Positions 1 through 8,400 of a DNA stretch of 14,736 nt are shown here, piece after piece. The translations under genes and the position numbers were made by a program. Under the pieces are notes generated by a model. It was not told where the DNA came from. It was given only the letters and a program-made list of their open reading frames with translations, and did no database searches. The DNA lies in NCBI GenBank assembly GCA_024680835.1, contig JAILBP010000026.1, positions 1 to 14,736 on the forward strand, read 5' to 3'. The stretch is from RGIG6904 sp024680835. GTDB lineage: Bacteria > Bacillota > Clostridia > Lachnospirales > Lachnospiraceae. Every line of letters starts with the position of its first letter. Positions within the stretch are counted from its first letter, which is position 1.

Positions 1-59
1 CTTCAGCAATGTTATCCGGATTAGTATTTTGAAAAATTAGCATTTTCCTCGTTGCTTTG

Positions 60-68
60 TGGTATAAT
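60..68 (+). promoter_or_regulatory. Extended -10 promoter of the dus operon
   Basis: The bases TGGTATAAT form a perfect extended -10 element (TGn plus TATAAT at 63-68). No good -35 is visible at the usual distance; the nearest candidates (around 37-47) match poorly, which is common when the TGn extension is present. The expected transcription start is about 7 bases downstream, near 75, which is exactly the first ATG of the dus reading frame. The 56 bases before it hold short open stretches in all three forward frames that stop by position 40, and nothing else I can name. Confidence 0.6.
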
Positions 69-74
69 CGCTCT

Positions 75-1079
75 ATGCAAAACATAACAGACAGATCAGG
101 CGAAAAAAACAGAATATTGGGCCGGGAGATAAATGTGGGCGGAATCCGGTTGCAGTCGAATGTTCTGATGGCACCTCTTGCCGGATATACCTGCTTTCCC
201 TTCAGGCTGATGGCGGAAAGACTTGGTGCGGGAAGCGCTTACACTGAGATGGTAAGCGTTAACGGCCTCAAATATGATGACCGGGCGACCTTCAAGCTTT
301 TGTATACTGATGACAGGGAGAAACTCAAATGTGTACAGCTTTTGGGAGGGATCCCGGCATATTTTGAGAGGGCAGCGAAAAGCAGCGAACTGGAAAAGTT
401 TGACATTATCGATATTAATATGGGATGCCCTGTTCCGAATGTTGTGAAATCCGGTGAAGGCTGTGCTCTGATGGAGGATATCCCCAGGGCGTCAAGGATC
501 ATCGAAGCCTGCAAGAGAAGCGGGAAAGTGGTTTCTGTCAAATGCCGTATCGGGATGAATCCGAAAAGCATTGTGATAGAGGAGTTCGCCAGAATGTGCG
601 AGGCCTCGGGGGCGGATATGATCACAGTGCATGGCAGGACGAGGAATATGATGTATGACGGTGAGCCGCTGTATGATTATATAAGGCTTGCGAAAGAGTC
701 TGTAAAAATCCCTGTTTTTGCAAACGGAGGGATCGACTCTGTCGAGAAAGCACATCTGATGATGGAAAAGACCGGGGCGGACGGGATAATGCTGGCCAGA
801 TACGGTTTTGAGAATCCTCTGTTTTTTTCGGAACTGACGGGAAGAGAGTGCAAAGATACGAAATACAGTCTGCTGATGGAACAGACGGATATCGCAGAGG
901 AATGTTTTGACGAGCTGTTTGTTTTGAACTACATAAAAAAACTGGCGTCTTATTTTATGAAAAAGATGCCCGGAACCAAGAGATATAAATTGGACTTGTA
1001 TAAAAGCGGCAGCATACCGCAGATGAGAAAGCTACTGGGAGAGATATTTGATGGAAACGATCGTGCAGGATCAGTTTGA
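75..1079 (+). CDS. dus: tRNA-dihydrouridine synthase (DusB-like)
   Basis: This FMN-dependent enzyme reduces specific uridines in the D-loop (or nearby positions) of tRNA to dihydrouridine, using NADPH, in the cytosol. The protein is 334 residues from this ATG, a normal length. It shows the N-terminal APLAGYT motif of the flavin TIM barrel (around residues 33-39), the EMVS motif, and NMGCPVP with the catalytic Cys at about 118. The barrel also has MITVHGR and the phosphate-binding FANGGI. The C-terminal helical part carries the MPG-type motif that contacts tRNA. The start is uncertain. ATG 75 coincides with the predicted transcription start, so it would be leaderless. In-frame GTG 135 has GGGAG at 124-128 with a 6-base spacing and would begin close to the first barrel strand, losing about two residues aligned in DusB. 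An in-frame TTG at 57 lies upstream of the promoter and is unlikely. The 3' end overlaps the next gene by 29 bases. The specific subfamily (DusB rather than another Dus) is inferred. Confidence 0.93.
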   Translation: MQNITDRSGEKNRILGREINVGGIRLQSNVLMAPLAGYTCFPFRLMAERLGAGSAYTEMVSVNGLKYDDRATFKLLYTDDREKLKCVQLLGGIPAYFERAAKSSELEKFDIIDINMGCPVPNVVKSGEGCALMEDIPRASRIIEACKRSGKVVSVKCRIGMNPKSIVIEEFARMCEASGADMITVHGRTRNMMYDGEPLYDYIRLAKESVKIPVFANGGIDSVEKAHLMMEKTGADGIMLARYGFENPLFFSELTGRECKDTKYSLLMEQTDIAEECFDELFVLNYIKKLASYFMKKMPGTKRYKLDLYKSGSIPQMRKLLGEIFDGNDRAGSV

Positions 1080-4000
1080 GATAGAGAACGGAATACTGAA
1101 AGCTTACACGGGATCTGATGCGACAGTCGAAGTGCCTGAGGGCGTGGAGACGATCGCTGACGGTGTTTTTAAGGGCATGGCATGGCTTACAAGCGTGAAA
1201 TTGCCGTCAACGCTAAAAAAGATTGGTTCATCCGCTTTTAAGGGCTGCAGGCAGCTTAAGGAGATAAACTTTCCGGATGGATTGACGGAGGTTTCTGATT
1301 ATGCCTTTCACAGATGCCATGGGCTGAAAGAGATGATATTTCCCGCAACCATGACAAAGGTTGGAAGATTTGCTTTTCTTTACTGCGACGGGGTGGAAAA
1401 GGTTGTTATGGAAGGTCCCAGGAGCCTGGGCACAGCAGTTTTTTCCCACAATATGTCACTTCGCGAGATAGCGCTTGATAAAGATCTGGACTTTTCCAAT
1501 TTCAGTGATGAAGTTTTTGAGGGATGTGTTCTGCTGCGGACCATCTCATTATCGGGAGAGGTTTACGAGGTGGATAATCTCATAGAGGCTATGCGGCATG
1601 ACTCACCCTATCCCGATATCATAAAGGCTGTGGCAAAGAGCGTTTATCATTCCCTGGAGATCGAAGACGGCATCTTAAACACGTTTAGTATAAACTTAAA
1701 GACAATATCCCTGCCTGAGGGTATTACTGCCATCGGCAAAGGCTGTTTTTTTGACAAAAAAGGAATTGAGAGCATTACCCTGCCGAAGTCGTTACGCGAG
1801 ATAAAGGCCAATGCGTTTCTCAACTGCATGAGCTTAAAGGAGATCACATTTCAAAACGAGGATACCATACTCGATGATAAAGCTTTCAGGGGCTGCTGCA
1901 ATCTGAAGAAGGTGAATGCTTCCGGAAAAACATATGATCTTGAAGATGAGTCATGTGACGGGCTTGCAGGAAATATCAGGGATCAGGTCCTGGGGGATTT
2001 CTATATCAGCGGAAGGATCCTGATGCGTTATCTGGGAAACGAGGAATATGTCCGTATACCAAAGGAAGTGGAGATTATAGGCGAGGGCTGTTTTTCCGGT
2101 AATGAGCAGTTGAAGACAGTAGAGTGTCCTGAGGGTCTGACAGAGATCAGGGAGCAGGCATTTAAGGGTTGCCTTACCATGCAGACCATTATGCTGCCCG
2201 ATTGTCTTAAGAGAGTGGAAAGAGAGGCTTTTGCGGAGTGTAAAAAGCTTTTGAAATGTAATATTCCGGCAACTGTCGAATATATCGGGGAATATGCCTT
2301 CAGACGTTGCTTTACTCTGCCTGCATTTGATCCCTGGCCGGATAAGGCGGATATTGATCCCTATGCGTTTTACAAAGCCGGAAAACTTCCTTCTTCGGAA
2401 AACTTTATATATAAAAACATCGGTGAAAAAACAGAGGGTAAAATATGGGACACTGATATCGAACCATATGCACATGCCCGAGATAAGGATATAAAGACGC
2501 TGAAGCTATCGGGCATACACAGGATCGGAGCATTCTCCTTTGCGTCCTGCCCGGAACTTGAAGAGGTTGAGATCGATTCACCCGACTGCGTAATAGAGAA
2601 GAAAGCATTTTCGGGGTGTCCCAAACTACGGACAGTAAATCTGAACGTAAAAGAGCTGGAACCCGGTGTTTTTTCTTATTGCAGAAATCTTTCCGGGGTG
2701 CGCCTGAATGGCATAAAGGTTCTGCCGGCGGAATGCTTTGCCGGATGTGAAAGCCTTGATCTGAAAGCAGAGGATATTTCCGAAGTCGTATCCATAGGTG
2801 AGAGGGCTTTTGAGAGATGCGACTCGCTCAAATCGGTTAAGCTCGACGATGTGGAATGCGGATATCACGCATTTGCGGACTGTGCCTCATTGGAAACCGT
2901 CGCGATAACGTCTGAGACAAGACTTCGAAGCGGTGTATTTACCGGCTGTACACAGATCAAAAAGATAGTATATGATTCCAAAGAGTATGTTTTTTCGCGG
3001 TTTTCGGATTGCCTGAATCACGCGGGCAACGCTTTGCCTTACCCGGTGAGAGAGGCGATAGCTTCAGTGTATTCATGCTTTGATATCAGGGACAGGATTT
3101 ATCTTTCCGGATACACGCAGGATGCAGCGGAAGTCACTGTACCTGAAGATATCCGGGAGATCGGGTGTGATGTTTTCCGGGATCACCTTCGGCTGAGAGA
3201 GATAAATATTCCAAAGTCTGTCAGGACTTTCGGAAGTCATGCTTTTTCACAGACCGGGTGGCTGGATTGCAAACGCAGTGAATCGGACATGGTCATCGTA
3301 AACGGAGTCCTTTTGGACGGCGCGGGATGTACGGGAAAAGTTGTAATACCGTCCGACATCGGCAGGATCGCAAGCTGGTGCTTTGCAGGGAACATAAACA
3401 TCACGGAACTGGTGATCCCCTATGAGCGGATCATCATAGAAAACCTTGCCTTCAGAAACTGCATAAACTTAAAAAAGATCACGGATCATACGGGAAAAGA
3501 ATACGAATTAAAAAACGTTTCGGATCTGACTCAAAGAGAGTATCCGGATCAGGTACGCCGGATCTTTTCGGAATGTATCAACTGCTTCAAACTGGATGGC
3601 GAAGGTAATCTCACTGAGAGCACCGGTAACATCACGGATCTGAATTTTCCGGAAGGGATAAAAAGCATATGTGGCGGAGTCTACAAAGACTGCCATCTTT
3701 TGGAGAATATCAGACTGTCATCCGATACGGCAAAAATAGGCAGATCTGCTTTTGAAAGCAGCAAGTGGCTTAAGAGTGTCACGAACACCGGTGCTGTGGA
3801 AAGTCTCGGCGCACTGGCATTTTCGGGCTGCCAGTCCTTAGAGCATATAGATCCGCTGACAAGCCTGACAGAACTCGGAAACAGATGCTTTGAACACTGC
3901 AGCAGCCTTAAGGAGATCGAGTTATCCCACAGGCTTGAAGTGATCCCGGAGAGAGCATTCTTCAGATGCAAATCTCTTAAAAGCATGCATATTCTGCCGT

Positions 4001-4131
4001 CTGTGAAAAAGATAGAGGCGGAGGCCTTTGCGTTTTGCGATGGCTTGGAGGAAGTGCATATACCAAAAGAAACGGACGTTTCGGATACAGCATTTGCCTT
4101 TGCGGATCATGTCGATATATTGAGATATTGA
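1051..4131 (+). CDS. BspA-like leucine-rich repeat protein, no signal peptide
   Basis: A 1026-residue protein built almost entirely of LRR_5 (BspA/TpLRR type) units of about 23 residues. The recurring pattern is I-x-x-x-A-F-x-x-C-x-x-L-x-x-I-x-(L/I)-P, and I count roughly thirty units. LRR_5 proteins usually bind other proteins, often at the cell surface, but this one has no signal peptide, membrane segment or wall-sorting motif, so it is predicted cytosolic. ATG 1051 is preceded by GGGAGAG (1037-1043) at a 7-base spacing and lies inside dus, so translation is probably coupled to it. A TTG at 1048 is a weaker start. Four interruptions near residues 168, 291, 641 and 813 share a pattern: G-(K/E)-x-Y-x-(L/V), then usually a short helix with YP, then F-x-I-x-x-G-x-L opening a new LRR block. 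The protein is therefore a chain of about five supermodules. Its partner and function are unknown. Confidence 0.88.
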   Translation: METIVQDQFEIENGILKAYTGSDATVEVPEGVETIADGVFKGMAWLTSVKLPSTLKKIGSSAFKGCRQLKEINFPDGLTEVSDYAFHRCHGLKEMIFPATMTKVGRFAFLYCDGVEKVVMEGPRSLGTAVFSHNMSLREIALDKDLDFSNFSDEVFEGCVLLRTISLSGEVYEVDNLIEAMRHDSPYPDIIKAVAKSVYHSLEIEDGILNTFSINLKTISLPEGITAIGKGCFFDKKGIESITLPKSLREIKANAFLNCMSLKEITFQNEDTILDDKAFRGCCNLKKVNASGKTYDLEDESCDGLAGNIRDQVLGDFYISGRILMRYLGNEEYVRIPKEVEIIGEGCFSGNEQLKTVECPEGLTEIREQAFKGCLTMQTIMLPDCLKRVEREAFAECKKLLKCNIPATVEYIGEYAFRRCFTLPAFDPWPDKADIDPYAFYKAGKLPSSENFIYKNIGEKTEGKIWDTDIEPYAHARDKDIKTLKLSGIHRIGAFSFASCPELEEVEIDSPDCVIEKKAFSGCPKLRTVNLNVKELEPGVFSYCRNLSGVRLNGIKVLPAECFAGCESLDLKAEDISEVVSIGERAFERCDSLKSVKLDDVECGYHAFADCASLETVAITSETRLRSGVFTGCTQIKKIVYDSKEYVFSRFSDCLNHAGNALPYPVREAIASVYSCFDIRDRIYLSGYTQDAAEVTVPEDIREIGCDVFRDHLRLREINIPKSVRTFGSHAFSQTGWLDCKRSESDMVIVNGVLLDGAGCTGKVVIPSDIGRIASWCFAGNINITELVIPYERIIIENLAFRNCINLKKITDHTGKEYELKNVSDLTQREYPDQVRRIFSECINCFKLDGEGNLTESTGNITDLNFPEGIKSICGGVYKDCHLLENIRLSSDTAKIGRSAFESSKWLKSVTNTGAVESLGALAFSGCQSLEHIDPLTSLTELGNRCFEHCSSLKEIELSHRLEVIPERAFFRCKSLKSMHILPSVKKIEAEAFAFCDGLEEVHIPKETDVSDTAFAFADHVDILRY

Positions 4132-4140
4132 CTATGTCAA
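4128..4140. repeat. Small inverted repeat at the LRR gene stop codon
   Basis: TTGAC (4128-4132) and GTCAA (4136-4140) form a perfect 5-base dyad around TAT, and the stop codon TGA (4129-4131) lies inside the left arm. TTGACT also resembles a -35 hexamer, but the expected -10 position (about 4151-4156, ATTACA) does not match. It could be an operator half-site pair or chance; the arms are too short to decide. The rest of the 50-base gap before the reductase is A/T-rich with no clear promoter. Confidence 0.2.
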
Positions 4141-4181
4141 AGTTAAAACCATTACAACTATTTTGGAAGAATTAAGATATT

Positions 4182-5243
4182 ATGAGATACCGCAATCTTG
4201 GAAAAACGGGACTAAAGGTGTCGGAGTTAGGGTTCGGCACCATCCCCATATTGAGCGGTCACGTGCCGGTACTGCCGGAGTACTACAGCCCCGATACGGA
4301 TACGGCTGTAGCCATCATGAGAAAGGCTTTCGACCACGGCTGCAATTTCTATGACACGGCAATCCCCGAGGAGTACGGTGACGCGGAGAAAAAGCTTGGT
4401 GTTTTTGCGAAAACCGTGGACAGGAAAAAGATCATAATCTCCGACAAAGCACGTTTTTACGGTGGAGGTAACATATATCGCGAGGTCTTGAGGTCCATTG
4501 AAAACCTTGGCACGAGACCGGATATATATTTTGTGCATCAGGTGGACGAGAGCAACGCCGATGAGGTTTTCGGAAAAGGTGGGGCGCTGGATGCGCTGTA
4601 CGATCTGAAAAGAGAGGGAAAGATAGGCTTTACAGGCATAGCCTCACATTATTATGATGTGCTGTATCGCGGGGCGACAGACGACAGGGTGGATGTGCTG
4701 CAGGGAAGCGGTAATATCTTAGAACGCGGGATGTTAGACCGCATAGCAGGCGAGGATGCATTCAGGGACAAGGGCTTCATACTGAACAAGGTTTATGCAG
4801 CCGGCCTTTTGATCGGATCCTTCTCCATAGCGGAGCTTATAGGCGGGATCTTAGAGTACCCCTTCTCCTGCGCGCTGCTTGGTGTCGGAAACTTTGATCA
4901 GGAAAAGGATGCATTTGAAAAAGAGTACACGCAGGTTCATTTTTCATTTGAGGAAGTCAGGGATCGCCTCAGCAAAGACTTTGATGCGATCGCCTGCGAC
5001 AGGTGCGAAAAATGTTTTTGTCCGCACGGGCATGAGGTCCATACGAGTTTCCGTCAGTTCAATTATTTCCACCTCGGAAAAGAATACTGGGCGGCGGGAA
5101 AGCTTAAGATGGATCTGGAGCAGACAGCTAAAGACTGCAGGTCATGCGAGGACAAGCCATGCATGAAGGACTGCGGAAGACACCTTTATATTCCGGGCGA
5201 GATCGAGCGTATTCAAAAACTGCTGAGCGGCTACGGGGCTTAG
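4182..5243 (+). CDS. Aldo/keto reductase with C-terminal Fe-S cluster motifs
   Basis: A 353-residue member of the aldo/keto reductase group that carries a ferredoxin-like tail (COG1453 type). The N-terminal TIM barrel opens with RYRNLGKTGLKVSELGFGT. The likely catalytic tetrad is Asp58 (NFYDTA), Tyr65 (PEEYG), Lys89 (SDKAR) and His119 (YFVHQVD). Asp and Tyr are seven apart instead of the usual five, so there is a two-residue insertion. The tail has two cysteine groups: Cys272, 275, 278 and 280, and Cys319, 322, 327 and 331. Both resemble [4Fe-4S] motifs but with altered spacing (C-x2-C-x2-C-x-C-P, then C-x2-C-x4-C-x3-C). It probably acts in cytosolic electron transfer to a small carbonyl compound; the substrate cannot be read from the sequence. 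GGAAGA (4165-4170) lies 11 bases before the ATG. With no obvious promoter in the 50-base gap, it is likely co-transcribed with the LRR gene. Confidence 0.9.
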   Translation: MRYRNLGKTGLKVSELGFGTIPILSGHVPVLPEYYSPDTDTAVAIMRKAFDHGCNFYDTAIPEEYGDAEKKLGVFAKTVDRKKIIISDKARFYGGGNIYREVLRSIENLGTRPDIYFVHQVDESNADEVFGKGGALDALYDLKREGKIGFTGIASHYYDVLYRGATDDRVDVLQGSGNILERGMLDRIAGEDAFRDKGFILNKVYAAGLLIGSFSIAELIGGILEYPFSCALLGVGNFDQEKDAFEKEYTQVHFSFEEVRDRLSKDFDAIACDRCEKCFCPHGHEVHTSFRQFNYFHLGKEYWAAGKLKMDLEQTAKDCRSCEDKPCMKDCGRHLYIPGEIERIQKLLSGYGA

Positions 5244-5265
5244 GATTGTATCAAAAGGAGACAAA

Positions 5266-5328
5266 ATGAAAATACTAAGATCGATTATATTAAGATCGAT
5301 AATACGATCCGATCGAAAAAAAGGTTAA
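5266..5328 (+). CDS. Possible 20-residue cationic peptide
   Basis: A mini-ORF of 20 codons plus TAA, 22 bases after the reductase stop. It has an excellent ribosome site, AAGGAG (5254-5259), six bases before the ATG, better than that of the reductase itself. The peptide is strongly basic (seven Lys/Arg against one Asp) and holds a five-residue unit, L-R-S-I-I, twice in tandem, followed by R-S-D. The DNA behind this is a 15-base periodic repeat (TAAGATCGAT at 5276-5285 and 5291-5300). It lies between the reductase and the terminator at 5366, so it would be the last cistron of the dus operon. It might be a small membrane-active or regulatory peptide, a leader peptide, or a repeat that happens to carry a start codon. 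I recognise no family. The ribosome site and in-operon position support translation, but nothing proves it. Confidence 0.4.
   Translation: MKILRSIILRSIIRSDRKKG
5276..5300. repeat. Direct 10-base repeat with 15-base period, GATC-rich
   Basis: TAAGATCGAT occurs at 5276-5285 and again at 5291-5300. The neighbourhood holds four GATC sites, at 5279, 5294, 5306 and 5311, and palindromic ATCGAT and CGATCG words. The period is a multiple of three and is read by the mini-ORF at 5266 as a repeated five-residue unit. It may simply be the coding repeat, or a protein-binding array. Confidence 0.5.
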
Positions 5329-5334
5329 CAAATT

Positions 5335-5363
5335 ACCGTTTAGACAACAAAAACAACCGTTTA
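5335..5363 (+). repeat. Paired ACCGTTTA direct repeats
   Basis: ACCGTTTA occurs at 5335-5342 and 5356-5363, with 21 bases from start to start, about two helical turns, just upstream of the terminator and the following promoter. This spacing would suit a dimeric regulator bound on one face of the DNA, but an 8-base repeat in A/T-rich DNA can also be chance. Confidence 0.3.
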
Positions 5364-5365
5364 AC

Positions 5366-5394
5366 CCATGAGCAATTGCTCGTGGTTTTTTTTT
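5366..5394 (+). terminator. Rho-independent terminator of the dus operon
   Basis: An 8-bp stem (CCATGAGC at 5366-5373 with GCTCGTGG at 5378-5385, including one T-G wobble) closes an AATT loop and is followed at once by nine T residues (5386-5394). This is a textbook intrinsic terminator. It ends the dus, LRR, reductase and mini-ORF unit and sits immediately before the promoter of the giant secreted protein. Confidence 0.88.
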
Positions 5395-5402
5395 GATATA
5401 AT
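5394..5402 (+). promoter_or_regulatory. Extended -10 promoter of the giant surface-protein gene
   Basis: TGATATAAT is an extended -10 element with a perfect TATAAT (5397-5402). Its first T is the last base of the terminator T-tract. The -35 region would fall in the terminator hairpin. The best hexamer there, TTGCTC at 5377-5382, has a short 14-base spacer, so recognition probably relies on the TGn extension. Transcription would begin near 5409 and give a leader of about 49 bases before the ATG at 5458. The same extended form is seen at 60-68. Confidence 0.6.
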
Positions 5403-5457
5403 GAATAATAATTTTGTTGAACGATAATAACGAAGTCATGAAAAAAGGAGGGTTATT

Positions 5458-8400
5458 ATGTTTACAAGAAGAGAAGCCTTAAAACGGATCTTATGCTTTG
5501 TGCTGACTCTCGCCATGGTGGTGGGACCGATGTCAAATATGGCATTGATGTATGAAGTGAAGGCGGAACCTAATTATCCCGTTTTTGATGCCGATTACTT
5601 TTCTTCGCAAAGTATTTATATGGATACTGACGGAGTTATGAGTATCACGTGGGGGTACGCTGATTCCGGCGAACTACCGGATTTCGACAGTACCGAATAT
5701 ATGGCCGAGATTTATGTCTGGTATGGGGATACTGCGACAGTTCCTGATAATAATTTCTGGATACAGTCGATTGACAAAACCCATTTTGGAACAGGTAACG
5801 AAGGTACTTTTACCGCTTCGGGCGGCAGTTTCGAGGGCAGTCTTTATTGGGCTCATGATACCGAACATGAGACGCCGCCTACACTTGCTGAAGGTACATC
5901 GTTGAATTATCAGCTTGAGATAATGAATGACAGCGCTGTCGTTATGAGTTCTGATGTCGTTACGTTTACAGTCAGTGCGGCCTATGCCGGAGAAAGCTCT
6001 GCTCTGCCCACACCACAGAATGTTTCTGCGTGTCTTACCACGCTTCAGTCCGGAGAGATGCAATATGATGCTTCACATGATCCGGAAAACCCCGATGTCA
6101 AGACTCTGACCGGCGGAAATAAGGTGTGGGCCGGTGTTCTGCTTGGCGGAAGTCCGAGTTCATGGGATAAGGATCTGGTGTATCATGTTGTACCACTTAA
6201 GGGCAGCAATTTACTCAAGATACCTACAGGCACTTCCGGTTATCTTGCATATTCCGAAGACGCACAAAAGTGGCAATGGAGTGATTACAGGGGAACTATC
6301 TTTAGTGCAGTTGGATTAAACGGTGAGAGTGTAGACAGTGTTGGAAATATACCTGTTACTGCATATCAGTTCAGCGGAACTGCGCCATCTGATATGGCTG
6401 CTATGGATGGATATTATGATGGGGATGATATGATCATACTTGTTCAGACATCTCTTAAATCTGATCCAACGGTTGCCTCAAATTATGTTACCATTTCTAT
6501 CCCGCTGAATAGCGATAGCCTTGGCAAGAGGTTTTATCCGGGTGAAATTAATGATGACCCGGTTACTCCGGTGACTGTGACGCAGCCCGCTGTAAGTCAT
6601 AGCTCTATGTCTGTAACGACAGCTTTGCTGGAGGATTTAAAGATCACAAAAACAGACGGCAGCTTTACTTTTGATTCATTATTGTGTGATGATACAGTAG
6701 TGGAAAAGGGTACAGATTATACTGTGGAAAAAAACAGTATAACAATTAAAAATGCTTACCTGAAGACACTTGGGGTGGGTGATCATACCCTGACCTTCCA
6801 TTACACAGGTACGGTCAATGAGACGGCTCCGGTGGATCCTTCCATTACACTGACCATAAAGAAAATCTGTACTGCCACGGTGAAGGTTACCGGAAGTGGC
6901 GGTAATGATATTACTTCATATTGTACCATACAGTGGAAAAACAAGGCCAACGGAAAGGTAATAGCAAATAACAGCGCCGTGAGCACGGGAGTAGATGCAG
7001 GCACCACTTTGATCTATACTGTAAAGCCCACGAGCAGCTTGGAAAATTACCGGTTCTACAAGCAGGAGGTCTCAGGTGAGGTCACCCTGACAGAGGCTGC
7101 TATCGATATCAATGTAGAACTGCCGATGGAGTTATGCCAGTTTACAGTTATTCCAAAGGATGGGGAGAACCGGATTCCTGAAGGATATACAGTATACTGG
7201 TATGACAGCAATATGAGGCAGACCGGTACCGGCAATATATCTCCTCTCATAAGTGCCGGTGAAACACTGCGATATGAGATAAAGATGTCCGGCAGTAATG
7301 CGGATACATACAATGACGTAAAAAGAACACTGACAGCAGAGGCTAAACCCGGAAATAAAGATATAGATGTAGCAGTAACACGCAAAACCAGTGTGGTCAT
7401 GACTGTCAAACTGGGTAGCGAAACGCTCGATCCGAAGGATTATACGGTAATATGGTATACAAGTAAGGAAAGCACAGATGAACAGAACCAGATAACAAGG
7501 TCACTGGTACGTTACGGTACGGGCAGGGAATTAAAAAATATTGATGTAAATGAACTTTATTATGAGATCATCCCTGTAGATCATGACGGTGTCTATAACT
7601 GGATCAGATTCTATCCCGTGCCGGTATCGCTGGATGATCCAAGTGATCAGAATAAGCCGGGAACCAAGAAAACATTGACCATGGGAACTGTCAATAATCT
7701 GGAAGCTGTTGTGACAGAAGTAGGCACGGTCACACTTACAGTTGATGTCACAAACGGAGGAGGCTTTAATCTGGACGTCACCGCCACCCAGACACCCTGG
7801 GACGGTTATGCAGTACAGCCAAATACCTGGTATTATACAAAATCCAACGGAGCCTTTAATTATACATTGACCAAAGGCAACGATGGCAAGTACACTGCTA
7901 CGGTTTACGATTTTGACGCCAGTGTCAGGGTCTATGAGAAAAATGATTACGGTTATGCCGGCGGAAACTATGAGACCGCTTACAGCAATGTAAAGCGGAA
8001 GAGCGCTCAGGATGGTACAAACATGGCTACGACAGTAGCACTGATACCGGCGGCGTTGCCTGATAGTATCGGACTTAATATCACCAGAGAGACTCCTTCC
8101 TTCGACACAGGATGGCACTGGGAAGATGACCGGGAAGTTTATGGCGCCGACGGATATATCTCTCAGGAAAACGTATACGAATATGAAGAAGCAAACAGCT
8201 TTGACTTCTCTCTTTATAATGTAACAAAGGATGCAGCGGTTCCAGAAGACGACTATACTGTAATATATTCAGGTGCGGGACAGTGTGTAGAGTTTAATAC
8301 TGATAATATATATGCCGACAAGTCTGTAGAGGTGGGTGATACCCTGCGCCTTACAGCAACGGTGGATCAGGATAAGGTCAAAAATGTCCATGCCAATATA

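Noticed and set aside
1..56. Possible 3' end of an upstream gene
   Set aside because: All three forward frames stop by position 40 and the stretch is too short to show any motif, so no gene can be supported.
1951..2475. Open frame of 174 codons on the - strand within the LRR gene
   Set aside because: The opposite strand encodes regular LRR units throughout; the antisense product is Cys/Phe/Leu-rich with no domain.
4128..4156. Possible promoter (TTGACT) for the reductase
   Set aside because: At the right distance the -10 is ATTACA, a poor match, so a separate reductase promoter is not supported; the dyad is listed only as a low-confidence repeat.
4163..4354. Forward frame of 63 codons overlapping the start of the reductase
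   Set aside because: It is in a different frame from the reductase, which has the complete family N-terminus, and it ends abruptly without any motif.
7531..8118. Open frame of 195 codons on the - strand
   Set aside because: It is antisense to clear Ig-like repeat coding sequence and has no recognisable motif. The apparent hydrophobic stretches arise from the complement of Thr/Asp/Tyr codons.
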